Positions 1 to 9,172 of a stretch of DNA of 64,000 nucleotides are shown in pieces; the stretch's first letter is position 1; the number at the start of each line of letters is the position of its first letter. This stretch comes from Chitinophagales bacterium (GTDB taxonomy: Bacteria; Bacteroidota; Bacteroidia; Chitinophagales; UBA2359). The position numbers were made by a program, and so were the translations under genes. The notes under the pieces are model-generated. The model was not told the DNA's origin and made no database searches. It was given only the letters and a program-made list of their open reading frames with translations. The stretch is taken from assembly GCA_020628375.1 (NCBI GenBank), contig JAHDFD010000001.1, positions 81,332 to 145,331 of the forward strand, given 5' to 3'.

Positions 1-304
1 TCCACGAAAATGACCGAAGCCCTTATGCGGAATATTCACACGCTCTCTTTTATTTTATTCCAAGCAAATCGCTTAGTTCTTTCTGGTTTTTTAAGTTGGA
101 ATATCCGCAGGCTTCGATATAAAACCTCCACGAAAATGACCGAAGCCCTTATGCGGAATATTCACACGCTCTCTTTTATTTCAAATAACAGGCGATAAAG
201 ATAGGATTGATTTTTATTTTAATGAACATCCGCAGGCTCCGACATAAAACCTCCACGAAAAATGACCGAAGCCCTTATGCGGAATATTCACACGCTCTCT
301 TTTA
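1..304. repeat. Three-copy intergenic repeat with internal inverted repeats
   Basis: A roughly 50-bp segment beginning TCCACGAAAATGACCGAAGC and ending in CTCTCTTTTA occurs at 1-52, 127-178 and 252-303, a period of about 125 bp. Copies 2 and 3 are preceded by a second conserved block (CCGCAGGCTTCG or CCGCAGGCTCCG, then ATAAAACCTCCACG). This block is nearly the reverse complement of the segment CGAAGCCCTTATGCGGAATA inside the unit, so each full unit can fold into a long hairpin. The array lies directly downstream of the stop codon of the minus-strand LysM gene, so it may act as a transcription end or simply be a genome-wide palindromic repeat. The open frame across it is a by-product of the repeat. 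Confidence 0.8.
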
Positions 305-2188
305 AAATTTAGTATTGGTTTTTACACTTAATACCTGTCCTAATTTTATGGTATTATTGTATAAACCATTCAGCTGTTTGATCTCTTCAACTGTTGTATT
401 GTTTCGCTTCGAAATATTATACAAAGTATCTCCTTTTACAACCGTGTGTTTTATCATTTGACTTGCAGGATAACTTGTTGCTGTGTAGTTAGAATAAGTC
501 GTACCTGAAGATGCAGTAGCTGCAGTTGTAGTTGCCGGACTTGTAGTAGTAATTACTTTTCTGGTTGTTGTTATAGCAGGCTCCGTATAATAGTTACTAG
601 TAGCTTCTGTTGAACCACTATAAGTGTAATTATTACTATTACCTACATAAGTTGTACTACCAGAATCTGCTGTTGTTGTTCCACTACTATAATAGCTTGT
701 ACTTGGTTTACTTACCACTACATTACTTCCTCCACCAACATTACCATTATTATTTCTTGTATAAGTAGTTGTAACTTCAGGTTCAGATTCTTTATCCTTT
801 CCGGTAACCATTTCCTTAACATTATTCACTACTGTTTTCACTTTTTCTTTTACAGGAGTGTAACTACTATACCCTTCCTCTTCAGATGCAACATTTTTTG
901 TTTCATCATTGAAATAATTGATCGAGTTTCTATTTTCAGTCTTCGTATTTGACGATGAACTCGCATAATAATCTCTGCTAGTAGTAGAAGGATTCGCTGT
1001 TTTAGTCGTTTCACGTACAGGCTCTTCAGTAATTACCACTTTCTGAACATCTGTTTCAGTGTGTGAAGCCACCATTTGCCCTTCTTCATAGAAATAATCT
1101 TCATTAAACGTTGGAATACTTCCCGCCTTACCTCTCAAATAAATAACTTGTCCAGGATTAGGTTCTGTTCCTTCTCTCATATTATTACGCTTGTACAACT
1201 TGCTCAGTTTTATTCCATAATACTGAGAGATTTCTTCCATTGTTTCTCCACTTGCAGCTGTATGCGAAATCATATTTTTAGCACTTTTATTACGCATTGG
1301 CTGAAGGTATATTTTTGTGTTAGAAGGAATTACTTCATTTGGCTGTACATTATTATATAAGCATACTTTATCTGAATTAATACCGTATAACATTTCTACT
1401 TGTCTAGGCGTTACCGGTGATTCTAAGATAATTGTCTTAATTCCATTATAATAAAGTGGTTCTGTAGCGACCAATCTACCCGATGCTTTCCTTACAGATT
1501 CAGAAGCACGGTTTACTGCAGTTGCTGCCTGTAAAACTTCTTCTGTTTTAAATTGTCGTGAACTTTCTACAGGTGAAACACCATTTGTATTCGTTACCAG
1601 AACAACTTCTCTGTTCATATTGGCCTGATCGAGCTTATATAAACCATGTCGTTCTATAATTTCAATAAGCATACGAGCATAGTTCGGATTCGTAGCATAA
1701 CCTGCTTCCTGTAATCCTTTTGCCCAAGATTTGTAATCCGTAATAGCAATATTGAATAGTGCAGCATATCGGGGTTTCTCTAAAAACTGAGAATGATCGA
1801 TATATGACTCGTAAGAATTTCTATACTTACGGAAACATTCATTTGCTTCGTCATCATCAGCATAAACGGTAAGACCTGCCCAGCTTGAGCCACACTTAAT
1901 CCCAAAATGATTGTTGGCTTCAATTGCTAAAACACTATTTCCGTAACTCGATTCAAGAATAGCTTGTGCCAGTTTAATGCTTGCCGGAATACCAACATTC
2001 TGCATTTCTTCAATGGCAATATGCTTGTAACGATCTACGTAACTATCGACTGTTGCAAAACCAGAACTATTCTCTACTTCTGCATTATTATCGATCGCAA
2101 AGGCACTTTGCGCAAACAGCAATAACACTGCGAGCATTACTACAACTCCGTTTACTGCTTTCAGGTAATATGGATTTCGATTTTTCAT
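302..2188 (-). CDS. Secreted glucosaminidase (GH73-type) with LysM domains
   Basis: Predicted peptidoglycan hydrolase acting in the periplasm or at the cell surface. Residues 1-31 are a signal peptide ending AFA. Residues 50-185 match the mannosyl-glycoprotein endo-N-acetylglucosaminidase fold seen in FlgJ-like autolysins: AQAILESSYGNS carries the likely catalytic Glu79, and NNHFGIKC and the YRNSYESYIDHSQFL region are typical. A LysM domain is visible at about 307-353 and another at 578-624; the stretch 250-296 may be a degenerate third. Between the last two lies a low-complexity Ser/Thr/Tyr-rich linker (about 390-575) typical of wall-spanning proteins. The gene is divergent from the dihydroorotase-like gene. 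Family assignment is firm; the physiological substrate is inferred. Confidence 0.88.
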   Translation of the reverse strand: MKNRNPYYLKAVNGVVVMLAVLLLFAQSAFAIDNNAEVENSSGFATVDSYVDRYKHIAIEEMQNVGIPASIKLAQAILESSYGNSVLAIEANNHFGIKCGSSWAGLTVYADDDEANECFRKYRNSYESYIDHSQFLEKPRYAALFNIAITDYKSWAKGLQEAGYATNPNYARMLIEIIERHGLYKLDQANMNREVVLVTNTNGVSPVESSRQFKTEEVLQAATAVNRASESVRKASGRLVATEPLYYNGIKTIILESPVTPRQVEMLYGINSDKVCLYNNVQPNEVIPSNTKIYLQPMRNKSAKNMISHTAASGETMEEISQYYGIKLSKLYKRNNMREGTEPNPGQVIYLRGKAGSIPTFNEDYFYEEGQMVASHTETDVQKVVITEEPVRETTKTANPSTTSRDYYASSSSNTKTENRNSINYFNDETKNVASEEEGYSSYTPVKEKVKTVVNNVKEMVTGKDKESEPEVTTTYTRNNNGNVGGGSNVVVSKPSTSYYSSGTTTADSGSTTYVGNSNNYTYSGSTEATSNYYTEPAITTTRKVITTTSPATTTAATASSGTTYSNYTATSYPASQMIKHTVVKGDTLYNISKRNNTTVEEIKQLNGLYNNTIKLGQVLSVKTNTKF

Positions 2189-2452
2189 CTCTTGAGCGTT
2201 TTAAGTTAGCATTAATTTCTCTCTACAAACGCTTCAATCAACCAGCGTGCCAAAAAATTAAAACCTAAAGAAATTTATTTAAAACTACACTCCTAAATCA
2301 TTTAAAATCAACAACTTAAGCAAATAAAAATGTAGAAAAAAAATACTCCAACAAAGAAGCTATGGTATATTTAATAAGTGTACACTAAAAACAAATAATT
2401 AAAAATATTGATATAAAACGACTCCACTTTTTAAAATATTGCTAAGCACAAT

Positions 2453-2485
2453 TTGTAATATTTAGTAGAAAAAAAGCTAATTTTG
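2453..2485 (+). promoter_or_regulatory. Bacteroidota-type promoter of the dihydroorotase-like gene
   Basis: TTG at 2453-2455 and a perfect TAnnTTTG element (TAATTTTG) at 2478-2485 are spaced 22 bp apart. The ATG at 2496 follows only 10 bp after the -7 box, so the transcript should have a leader of about 3-5 nt. The rest of 2189-2495 is AT-rich and shows no other clear signal. Confidence 0.55.
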
Positions 2486-2495
2486 ACCTCTTAAT

Positions 2496-3764
2496 ATGAA
2501 CATCCTTCTTCGCTCAGTTAAGATTATTGATCCAAACTCCCCTTTTAATGGTCGTAAAGTTGATTTACATATTGTAGATGGCAAAATAAAAGCTATCGAC
2601 AAAGTATTACCTAAAAAAAGGAATGCTCAGATCATAGAAAAAAAAGGCTTGCACATTTCGCCTGCCTGGTTCGACCCAAGTGTTGATTTTTGCGATCCTG
2701 GTGCTGAATATAAAGAAGATATTGAAAGTGGCTTGAAAGCGGCTTGTGCAGGTGGATTTACTGCTGTCGGAATTTTACCGAATACGCCTAAAACGATCGA
2801 TAACAAAACCATTATTGATTATCTGAATTATAAAGCACTTGCTCAGAACAGCCTTTGTGATATTTATCCAATAGGTGCTAATACCCAACAACTCGACAAT
2901 GTTCATCTATCTGAAATGTATGAAATGAACAGAGCCGGGGCAATTGCTTTTTCCGGTGGTTACAAACCAATTCAGCAAACCGGAACAATGTTGCGCAGCC
3001 TCCAATATGTACTTCCTTTCGATGGTATTATTATGAATTTACCCGACGACAGGCAAGTAGTGTTTAATGCTCAAATGAATGAGGGTGTTACAAGTACTCA
3101 AATGGGCACAAAAGGGAAACCCAACCTGGCGGAATTATTAATGGTTCAGCGTGATATTGAATTGGTAAAATATACACAGTCCCGACTACACTTTATTCAG
3201 GTTTCGACTGCCGAAGCTGTTGAAGCAATCAGAAAAGCCAAGGCTGAGAAAATAAAGGTAAGTGCCTCGGTAAGTCCATGGCATTTGGCTTATACCGATG
3301 AAAAACTGATAGACTTTAATACCAATTGGAAAATAAATCCACCTTTAAGAACCAACAAAGATCGGTTAGCACTTATCGAAGGGCTTAAAGATGGAACCAT
3401 TGATTTTGTAACAAGTCTGCACCGACCTCAGGATGAGGATTGTAAGAAATTAGAATTTGACAAAGCTGATTTTGGTGTTATTGGTTTACAAACCGTTTTC
3501 CCGATATTAAATGAGTTGGGCTTCAAAATGAAAAATATAGTTGAGTGGTTATCTCTGAATCCCAGAAAGATACTAGGCCTTACGATTCCATGTATTGAAC
3601 AAAATGCAGCTGCCAACTTTACGCTTTTTCTACCAAAAGAAAAATTCATACTTACTGAAGAAACAATTCTATCGAAGTCAAAAAATACGCCTTTGTTAAA
3701 TAAAGAACTAAGCGGAAAGGTGTTTGGTGTAATTAATAAAGGTAGAATTACGTTAAATGAATAA
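2496..3764 (+). CDS. Dihydroorotase-like protein lacking metal ligands
   Basis: The whole 422-residue chain follows the PyrC class of amidohydrolases: the YKEDIESGLKAACAGGFTAV, FGVIGLQTVFP and NPRKILGL segments align with family landmarks. The zinc ligands are missing. The usual DxHxH strand is replaced by FDPSVDF (about residues 58-64), the His of the HVST segment is Gln (IQVST), and the ATDHAPH metal-binding segment reads VTSLHRP. Known non-catalytic PyrC homologues support assembly of aspartate transcarbamoylase, and that or another non-hydrolytic role is the likely job here. It stands alone, with no other pyrimidine gene nearby. Catalytic inactivity is inferred from the missing residues. 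Confidence 0.85.
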   Translation: MNILLRSVKIIDPNSPFNGRKVDLHIVDGKIKAIDKVLPKKRNAQIIEKKGLHISPAWFDPSVDFCDPGAEYKEDIESGLKAACAGGFTAVGILPNTPKTIDNKTIIDYLNYKALAQNSLCDIYPIGANTQQLDNVHLSEMYEMNRAGAIAFSGGYKPIQQTGTMLRSLQYVLPFDGIIMNLPDDRQVVFNAQMNEGVTSTQMGTKGKPNLAELLMVQRDIELVKYTQSRLHFIQVSTAEAVEAIRKAKAEKIKVSASVSPWHLAYTDEKLIDFNTNWKINPPLRTNKDRLALIEGLKDGTIDFVTSLHRPQDEDCKKLEFDKADFGVIGLQTVFPILNELGFKMKNIVEWLSLNPRKILGLTIPCIEQNAAANFTLFLPKEKFILTEETILSKSKNTPLLNKELSGKVFGVINKGRITLNE

Positions 3765-3833
3765 GAACTTGTTAAACGTATGTTTTAAGACCCCGTTAAA
3801 CACACTCTTAATGTTAAATACTGAAATTTAATT

Positions 3834-4457
3834 ATGAATAAATATTTTCTACTGTTTGTATGTTGCCTGTGTCTGTTAAGCGCCTGTAGCAAAGACGATA
3901 ATAGTCCCGATCCAGAAGAAATAGTTGATATTAATAGCTTCCCGCTGACTTTAGAACTTGTTGGATTTGTCAATGCTGATATTAATACTTACGTATTTGA
4001 TGAAGAAAATGGTACTTATTCAGAAATACCTTCAAATGATCTGGAATTCAATAACGATGCTTATTTCGATGATAAATCTTACTTTGTAGATCAAATTGTT
4101 TTTAATACTGCCGATAATGCAAGTTTATCATTGTCTAACTTACCAGCTAACGATAGCTTCAATCAAAACCTTAGTGATTGTGATGTAACTTATGTAAGTG
4201 ATAGTATTTATTTCGATATAACAACAAATAATTCCTTTTTCGATGACAATCTGGATGTGGTAATGACAGGTGCTGATCGTTCTGAATTAAAACACACTTT
4301 CTATCAGATAAAATATAAAGATGTTATTTTAGATACACTATTGGAGTCGAACGCTACCTTTATGAATTATGATGTATATATTCAACCACTCCTCGATGAT
4401 ATAGATGCAGGAGATACCATGTCGATACAAAGTTATCAGTTAGTATATCGTCCTTAG
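3834..4457 (+). CDS. Lipoprotein of unknown function
   Basis: 207 residues starting with a lipoprotein signal; the lipobox LLSAC places the lipidated Cys at residue 18, followed by SKDDNS, a Ser/Asp-rich start common for Bacteroidota lipoproteins. The rest is Asp/Asn/Ser-rich and probably beta-stranded, with no recognisable catalytic motif. It sits just upstream of the PorZ-like gene on the same strand but is separated from it by a 129-bp gap holding a small inverted-repeat element, so co-transcription is uncertain. Function unknown. Confidence 0.75.
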   Translation: MNKYFLLFVCCLCLLSACSKDDNSPDPEEIVDINSFPLTLELVGFVNADINTYVFDEENGTYSEIPSNDLEFNNDAYFDDKSYFVDQIVFNTADNASLSLSNLPANDSFNQNLSDCDVTYVSDSIYFDITTNNSFFDDNLDVVMTGADRSELKHTFYQIKYKDVILDTLLESNATFMNYDVYIQPLLDDIDAGDTMSIQSYQLVYRP

Positions 4458-4570
4458 AGTATGTTTAAATTTCTATCAAATGAAAACCAATATTTTATGA
4501 ACCTGATTTTTCTTATTCAGAACCACAAACTATTGATTTTTAATTTAAATAATTTTTAAACATACTCTTA
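4454..4570. repeat. Short element with terminal inverted repeats
   Basis: The left end TTAGAGTATGTTTAAA (4454-4469) is matched in inverse by TTTAAACATACTCTTA (4555-4570), 15 of 16 bases pairing, across about 85 bp of AT-rich sequence. Related end sequences recur at 6902-6923, 54145-54165 and, shorter, at 3766-3813. It fills most of the gap between the lipoprotein and porZ genes. It could be a miniature mobile repeat or a long-loop terminator. Confidence 0.55.
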
Positions 4571-4586
4571 ATCCTATAATGACAAT

Positions 4587-6905
4587 ATGAAAAAGCTACT
4601 TTTCATCTTTTGTTTTTTATGTGCTTGCGCTATCGTTGAAGCACAACAGCTTGGTAGCTGGCGCTATTACCTTCCTGCCAACTCTGTTATGTCGGTAGCA
4701 GTGGATGATGATGCAACGGTTTACTGTGGCACACGCCGGTCTTATTTATTTTCATTTGACAATCGAGATCGTTCTATCGATAATTATTATAAAGAAGACG
4801 GACTGGCTCAGGCAGAAGTTGAACGCTTAGCCTGGAATAATGATTATCAGTTATTGGTAATTGCTTATCAAAATGCCGATATTGATCTTTGGTTTGAAGA
4901 CGAGCAAGTTTATTTACCTTCCATACGACAAGCAAGTTTTCAGGGAAGTAAAACCATTCAACACATTTCTTTTCGCGAAAACCTGATGTACATTTCCTGT
5001 GCCTTTGGTATAGTCGTTTATGACCTTGATAAATTAGAAGTAAAAGATACTTATTTTTTGGGTGAAGACAGTTCGCCGCTTTCTATAAATGCCAGTGTAA
5101 TTTTTGATGATAAGATCTTTGCAGCACACGATAATGGCTTACTGACTGCAGACTCAAACAATCCTAATCTTGCGAATGTAGCAAATTGGTCAGAAGCAAG
5201 CACTTTTGGTGCACCTGAAACAAGTTGTAACCATCTGTTCAGTATTGATAATAGCTGCTATGCTGCTTTTGGAAATGAACTTTATGCCTACACTGTTTAT
5301 GGTTGGAATCTGATCTATCAGGCTTCAGACAATTATATTATTGATTATATAGCTTCAAACGGAAATGAACTGGCTTTGGTGGAAAAGGAAGTAAACGAAG
5401 CTGGTGCAACAATTGACAAGGCACAAATTGCCTTTCTAACAATGGATGGAGATTTTCAGGAGATTTTAAATACGGGTGATATTCGTCGTCCGGTAGAATT
5501 AAAGGCTGATGCTTCCGGTAACTATTGGTTGGCAGATGAATGGAATGCCTTACTGAAAATTTCTGACAGAGAAGCTAAAGAATGGATACGCCCCAATGGT
5601 CCGAAAAGCAGTAATGCACACGGTATGACCTTTCAGGATAATACATTGTGGGTAGCTGCAGGTGGTGTAGGACCCAATGGAAATATTTATTTGGGCAGGC
5701 AAGCAGCAATGTATAAGTACGAGACTGGAAAATGGAACAGCTACGATCAGTATAATGAACCTTTATTAGAAGGTATAATTGACATTTTGGATATTGCTCC
5801 TGATCCAGTTTCAGGTAGCACCTGGGTTTCTTCTTATAGAAATGGTTTACTGGAATTTTCGGATGGGCATTTCATACAGAAATTCGATAAAGAAAATAGT
5901 TCACTTCAGGCAGCTTTTGGTGATCCTGAAAGTTCAAGAGTACGTGGTATTGCTTTAGATAACAAACAGAACCTTTGGATGTGCAATCATACTTCTCCTG
6001 AGCCAATTGTAGTAAAAACGTCCGATGGTATTTGGCGTTCTTTCGGTGGCAACTTGGCAACTAACGATCTACACGATGTGCTTATCGACCTTCAGGGAAA
6101 TAAATGGTTTGCAACGATTACCGATGGAATTGTAGTTTATAATAGTGGTGAAGACTTGTTAAGCACTAGTGATGACCAATATGTTCAGTACACTAAAAAC
6201 AATACAGAATTAGAGAATGACCGGATCAATGCAATGGCAATCGATCGTGAGGGGCAAATTTGGATCGGCACAAAGGAAGGTGTGTACGTGGTTTATTGTC
6301 CTTATGCCACTTTCGATGGCGGTTGTCCTCCTTCAAGACCTACGATAGAAAACCCGGAAACCGGAGAATTAGGATATGTGCTTTGGTTCGACTTTGTACG
6401 CTGTATTGCCATAGATGCTGCTAATAGAAAGTGGATCGGAACGACATCGGGCTTATGGGTATTTGATGCTGATGTACGTGAAGCTGTTCATAATTTTACG
6501 ACAGATAACAGCCCACTTCCCGATAATGATATTCTTTCTTTAACAATGAACCATGAAACGGGTGAGGTTTTTATAGGAACTGCAAAAGGTATAGTTTCTT
6601 ATCAGAATGAAGCCATTGAAGGTGGCTTTACACAAAACGAAGATGCTGTATTGGTTTATCCGAATCCTGTTCGTCCGGGATATGAAGGCGATATAGCAAT
6701 AAAAGGATTGGTTGAAAATGCAATAGTAAAGATTACTGATATTAGCGGCAGTTTGGTTCATGAAACACAGGCATTGGGTGGTCAGGCGATCTGGAATGGT
6801 TATTTACTGAATGGCAGACGTGCAGCCAGTGGTGTTTACTTTATTTATAGCACCGATGATCTGGGACAGGAAAAATACGCCGGGAAGTTTGTGATCGTGA
6901 ATTAA
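4587..6905 (+). CDS. porZ: PorZ-like T9SS protein with two-component-type propellers
   Basis: PorZ is a surface component of the type IX secretion attachment complex that handles sorting-domain cargo at the cell surface in Porphyromonas. Residues 1-20 are a signal peptide, and the mature N-terminus QLGSWRYYLPANSVMSVAVD with the early YCGTRRSYLFSFD blade is characteristic of the family. Propeller blades with W-IGT and WFAT signatures run to about residue 680, and a C-terminal sorting domain (VYPNPV near residue 690, then GVYFIYS and GKFVIVN) closes the protein. The length of 772 is close to that of the Porphyromonas protein. It is a single gene flanked by repeats. Family assignment is strong; function here is inferred. 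Confidence 0.85.
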   Translation: MKKLLFIFCFLCACAIVEAQQLGSWRYYLPANSVMSVAVDDDATVYCGTRRSYLFSFDNRDRSIDNYYKEDGLAQAEVERLAWNNDYQLLVIAYQNADIDLWFEDEQVYLPSIRQASFQGSKTIQHISFRENLMYISCAFGIVVYDLDKLEVKDTYFLGEDSSPLSINASVIFDDKIFAAHDNGLLTADSNNPNLANVANWSEASTFGAPETSCNHLFSIDNSCYAAFGNELYAYTVYGWNLIYQASDNYIIDYIASNGNELALVEKEVNEAGATIDKAQIAFLTMDGDFQEILNTGDIRRPVELKADASGNYWLADEWNALLKISDREAKEWIRPNGPKSSNAHGMTFQDNTLWVAAGGVGPNGNIYLGRQAAMYKYETGKWNSYDQYNEPLLEGIIDILDIAPDPVSGSTWVSSYRNGLLEFSDGHFIQKFDKENSSLQAAFGDPESSRVRGIALDNKQNLWMCNHTSPEPIVVKTSDGIWRSFGGNLATNDLHDVLIDLQGNKWFATITDGIVVYNSGEDLLSTSDDQYVQYTKNNTELENDRINAMAIDREGQIWIGTKEGVYVVYCPYATFDGGCPPSRPTIENPETGELGYVLWFDFVRCIAIDAANRKWIGTTSGLWVFDADVREAVHNFTTDNSPLPDNDILSLTMNHETGEVFIGTAKGIVSYQNEAIEGGFTQNEDAVLVYPNPVRPGYEGDIAIKGLVENAIVKITDISGSLVHETQALGGQAIWNGYLLNGRRAASGVYFIYSTDDLGQEKYAGKFVIVN

Positions 6906-7025
6906 GAGTTTGTTTAAATTTCTAAGTTTAGATTATTGTTATTAATTAACCCAAGCCGTCAACAGTCAACAAAAGCACTAAAATTAGCTTTCAAAGGTAA
7001 TGATTCGTAGTCTTTAACATTGATA

Positions 7026-8129
7026 TTATGCATCACAACTTGAATTTATTAATAGCTCAGTGATTACTTTCTCCAACTCATCTCCTCCTAATTCAATACC
7101 TTCAGGTCCTTTATAATCTTCGGAAGCTGCTAAGGCATTTCCTAAATCGAAATACTTTTGGTTTTGGGTGTAGAACAAGCCCTCGTCCATTAAATTATTT
7201 GCTAGCATTTCCTGTTCAGTCTGACCGGGTGTAGGTATAAAAATGGCTTTTTTCTTCAGTTTATATAAATCCATAACCGTTGTATAACCCGAACGGCTCA
7301 GCACTATTTCGCTGGCACACATCGCTTCTGCCACACCACTTGAATCTAAGAAATCAACTATATCTATTTGTTCGGTTAAAGCCTTAATTTTATTACTTCC
7401 TTCGGGAACACCACGTGCGATCAAGCCTTTCACACCACATGCTTTCATTTGCCCGATCAACATTTTTTCAAGATTTGAACGTTCTGGTTCTGGTCCAGAT
7501 ATAAGCGCGAATATTTCGTACTTAATCGCAACATCAACTGATTCCAACCGAGAAACAGGACCAATATATTTAAAGAATGGATTTTTACTTATTGAGCTAC
7601 TATGAGAAAGTTCTGCTGTTAAGTTCGGACTTGTTCCTACATCAGGAACCCAACATTCATCGAATTTCTTTATATAATTTGTATTGATACTAAACACCAA
7701 GGGATCGACTATTTTCCATTGCCATGGCAATAATATTTTTACCTGATGTGTTACAAAAACATTATGAGTTTGCTCATTCAGACAACCAAAACGATTATCT
7801 GAAACAACAATATCAATATCATTTTCTTTTACAATTTGCTGAATCGCTTTATTTTCTTTGGCAACTGCTTTAAAGAACTTAGGCACTTGCTGAACCATAT
7901 TCGAGATAAAACCAAATCGGCTTTTATAATGAATATTATAAGAAGGTATTTCGAAACGGGTATGGCTGGGAAATTCTTTTTTAAGTAATTCTAAAGCTCT
8001 ACCATCACTTGCAATGAGAACTTTAGCCCCTTGTCTTTCCAATTCAGCAATGATCGGCATACAGCGGGTAGCATGTCCTAAACCCCAATTCAGCGGGCAA
8101 ACCAGTACATTCTTCATTATATCCGACAA
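7026..8129 (-). CDS. MurG-like (GT28 fold) glycosyltransferase
   Basis: Two Rossmann-like halves of a GT-B glycosyltransferase are visible: the N-terminal NWGLGHATRC loop, and a C-terminal nucleotide-sugar half with ALISGPEPERS, SRSGYTTVMD and IPTPGQTEQEM, like MurG and diacylglycerol glucosyltransferases. No signal peptide is seen, so it probably works at the inner face of the membrane on a lipid acceptor. A second Met at residue 5 (MKNVLVC) could be the true start. Donor and acceptor cannot be told from the sequence. It is monocistronic, with about 120 bp to the hairpin element upstream. Confidence 0.75.
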   Translation of the reverse strand: MSDIMKNVLVCPLNWGLGHATRCMPIIAELERQGAKVLIASDGRALELLKKEFPSHTRFEIPSYNIHYKSRFGFISNMVQQVPKFFKAVAKENKAIQQIVKENDIDIVVSDNRFGCLNEQTHNVFVTHQVKILLPWQWKIVDPLVFSINTNYIKKFDECWVPDVGTSPNLTAELSHSSSISKNPFFKYIGPVSRLESVDVAIKYEIFALISGPEPERSNLEKMLIGQMKACGVKGLIARGVPEGSNKIKALTEQIDIVDFLDSSGVAEAMCASEIVLSRSGYTTVMDLYKLKKKAIFIPTPGQTEQEMLANNLMDEGLFYTQNQKYFDLGNALAASEDYKGPEGIELGGDELEKVITELLINSSCDA

Positions 8130-8246
8130 TTGATAAAGTATTATAAGAAAAATTGGTAGTGTTTCATATTGAGTGATTTTTTATTTTAGAGTTTGTTAAT
8201 ATCTTTTTCTAACCTATTTTTCAGAAAAAGATATTAAGCGATAGGT

Positions 8247-8370
8247 GTAATGGGCAATCAACTTATGGACATTTTATTGTTGGTCAGGCGACCAACAAAG
8301 GTCTGTACCTCAGTTGGTCGCCTGACCAACTGAATTTCTTTAAAGTATCCACAAGTTAGTTCCCCATTAC
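8247..8370. repeat. Nested long-hairpin element
   Basis: The core is a perfect 18-bp inverted repeat, GTTGGTCAGGCGACCAAC at 8279-8296 and GTTGGTCGCCTGACCAAC at 8313-8330, with a 16-bp centre. Each arm is itself a mini-hairpin (GTTGGTC, 4-nt loop, GACCAAC). Outside the core, GTAATGGG (8247-8254) and following bases pair imperfectly with the segment ending in CCCCATTAC at 8370, extending the structure to about 124 bp. It lies between the ilvN-like gene and the glycosyltransferase gene, both on the minus strand. It may be a terminator, a structured RNA or a miniature mobile element. Confidence 0.75.
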
Positions 8371-8379
8371 AAATAAGAT

Positions 8380-8973
8380 TTAAACCTCTAACAACATAAG
8401 GTCTTCGCTTGTAGAACGTTCAGCAGGTTTAGTATTGATCTTAGAAACCGCTACTCTACCCGAACGAACAAACTCTAAAAGCCCAAAACTTTCAAGGTCT
8501 TCAAAAAGCGCTTGGGTTTCGTGTTGTTGTCCTGTTTTTTCGATTACTACAAAATCCGATTCGATTTCCATGATACGCGCATTGTGATGACGAACCAGAC
8601 GTTCGATATAATTGCCGCCCAATAATGCCTGAAGTGGCACTTTATACAAAGCTATTTCCTGATAAACGATCTCGGAATCGACATGATAGGTTGCGCTTAC
8701 AACTTCAATAATTCTTTCCAATTGTTTTACAATAGTCTGAACTTCTTTTTCAGTACTGTTTATTACAATAGTATATCGGTGTAAGCCTTTAGTTTCCGAT
8801 TTAGAAACATTCAGCGATTCAATATTCTTTTTACGACGTGTAAATGTAGTAACGACTCTCTGTAATAAGCCTGGAAGGTTTTCTGAATAAACAATAATGG
8901 TGTATAAATTTATTTTAGTTGAAAAGTCCTCGTTAGGATCGCCGTATAATGATTTTTGTTTATCGTTACTCAT
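8380..8973 (-). CDS. ilvN: Acetolactate synthase small (regulatory) subunit
   Basis: Regulatory subunit of acetohydroxyacid synthase, the first common enzyme of branched-chain amino acid synthesis, which binds valine through ACT domains. Residues 20-97 form the ACT domain (ENLPGLLQRVVTTFTRRKKN, then ESLNVSKSE and HRYTIVI). Residues 105-185 form the second, ACT-like half with KVPLQALL, HHNARIMEIESDFVVIEKTG and GLLEFVRSGRVAV, as in IlvN/IlvH. The length of 197 is normal to long. No large subunit or other ilv gene is adjacent, which is unusual because ilvB and ilvN are normally neighbours; the window shows no operon partner. Confidence 0.9.
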   Translation of the reverse strand: MSNDKQKSLYGDPNEDFSTKINLYTIIVYSENLPGLLQRVVTTFTRRKKNIESLNVSKSETKGLHRYTIVINSTEKEVQTIVKQLERIIEVVSATYHVDSEIVYQEIALYKVPLQALLGGNYIERLVRHHNARIMEIESDFVVIEKTGQQHETQALFEDLESFGLLEFVRSGRVAVSKINTKPAERSTSEDLMLLEV

Positions 8974-9172
8974 TTTTTCAAGTTTTTATTCTTCTTTATT
9001 AGATAGATTTTAAAACGATTTTTTATAGTGTGTCTTCAACTACGCTGGTGTTCCAGTACAATCAGACACCCATTTTTGGTTATAGCTCAGAGTCGAAATG
9101 ACCAAAAAATAAAAAACATTTCAGAGCATGTTCAGAATTAGTATTTACCAAATTTAAAGCCAATTTATTTTT

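Noticed and set aside
10-198. Open frame of 62 codons with a repeated peptide
   Set aside because: The repeat in the peptide is only the translated intergenic DNA repeat; no start context and no protein-like composition.
1-304. Possible CRISPR array (three regularly spaced repeats)
   Set aside because: Period of 125 bp, variable repeat edges and related inter-repeat sequence do not fit a CRISPR.
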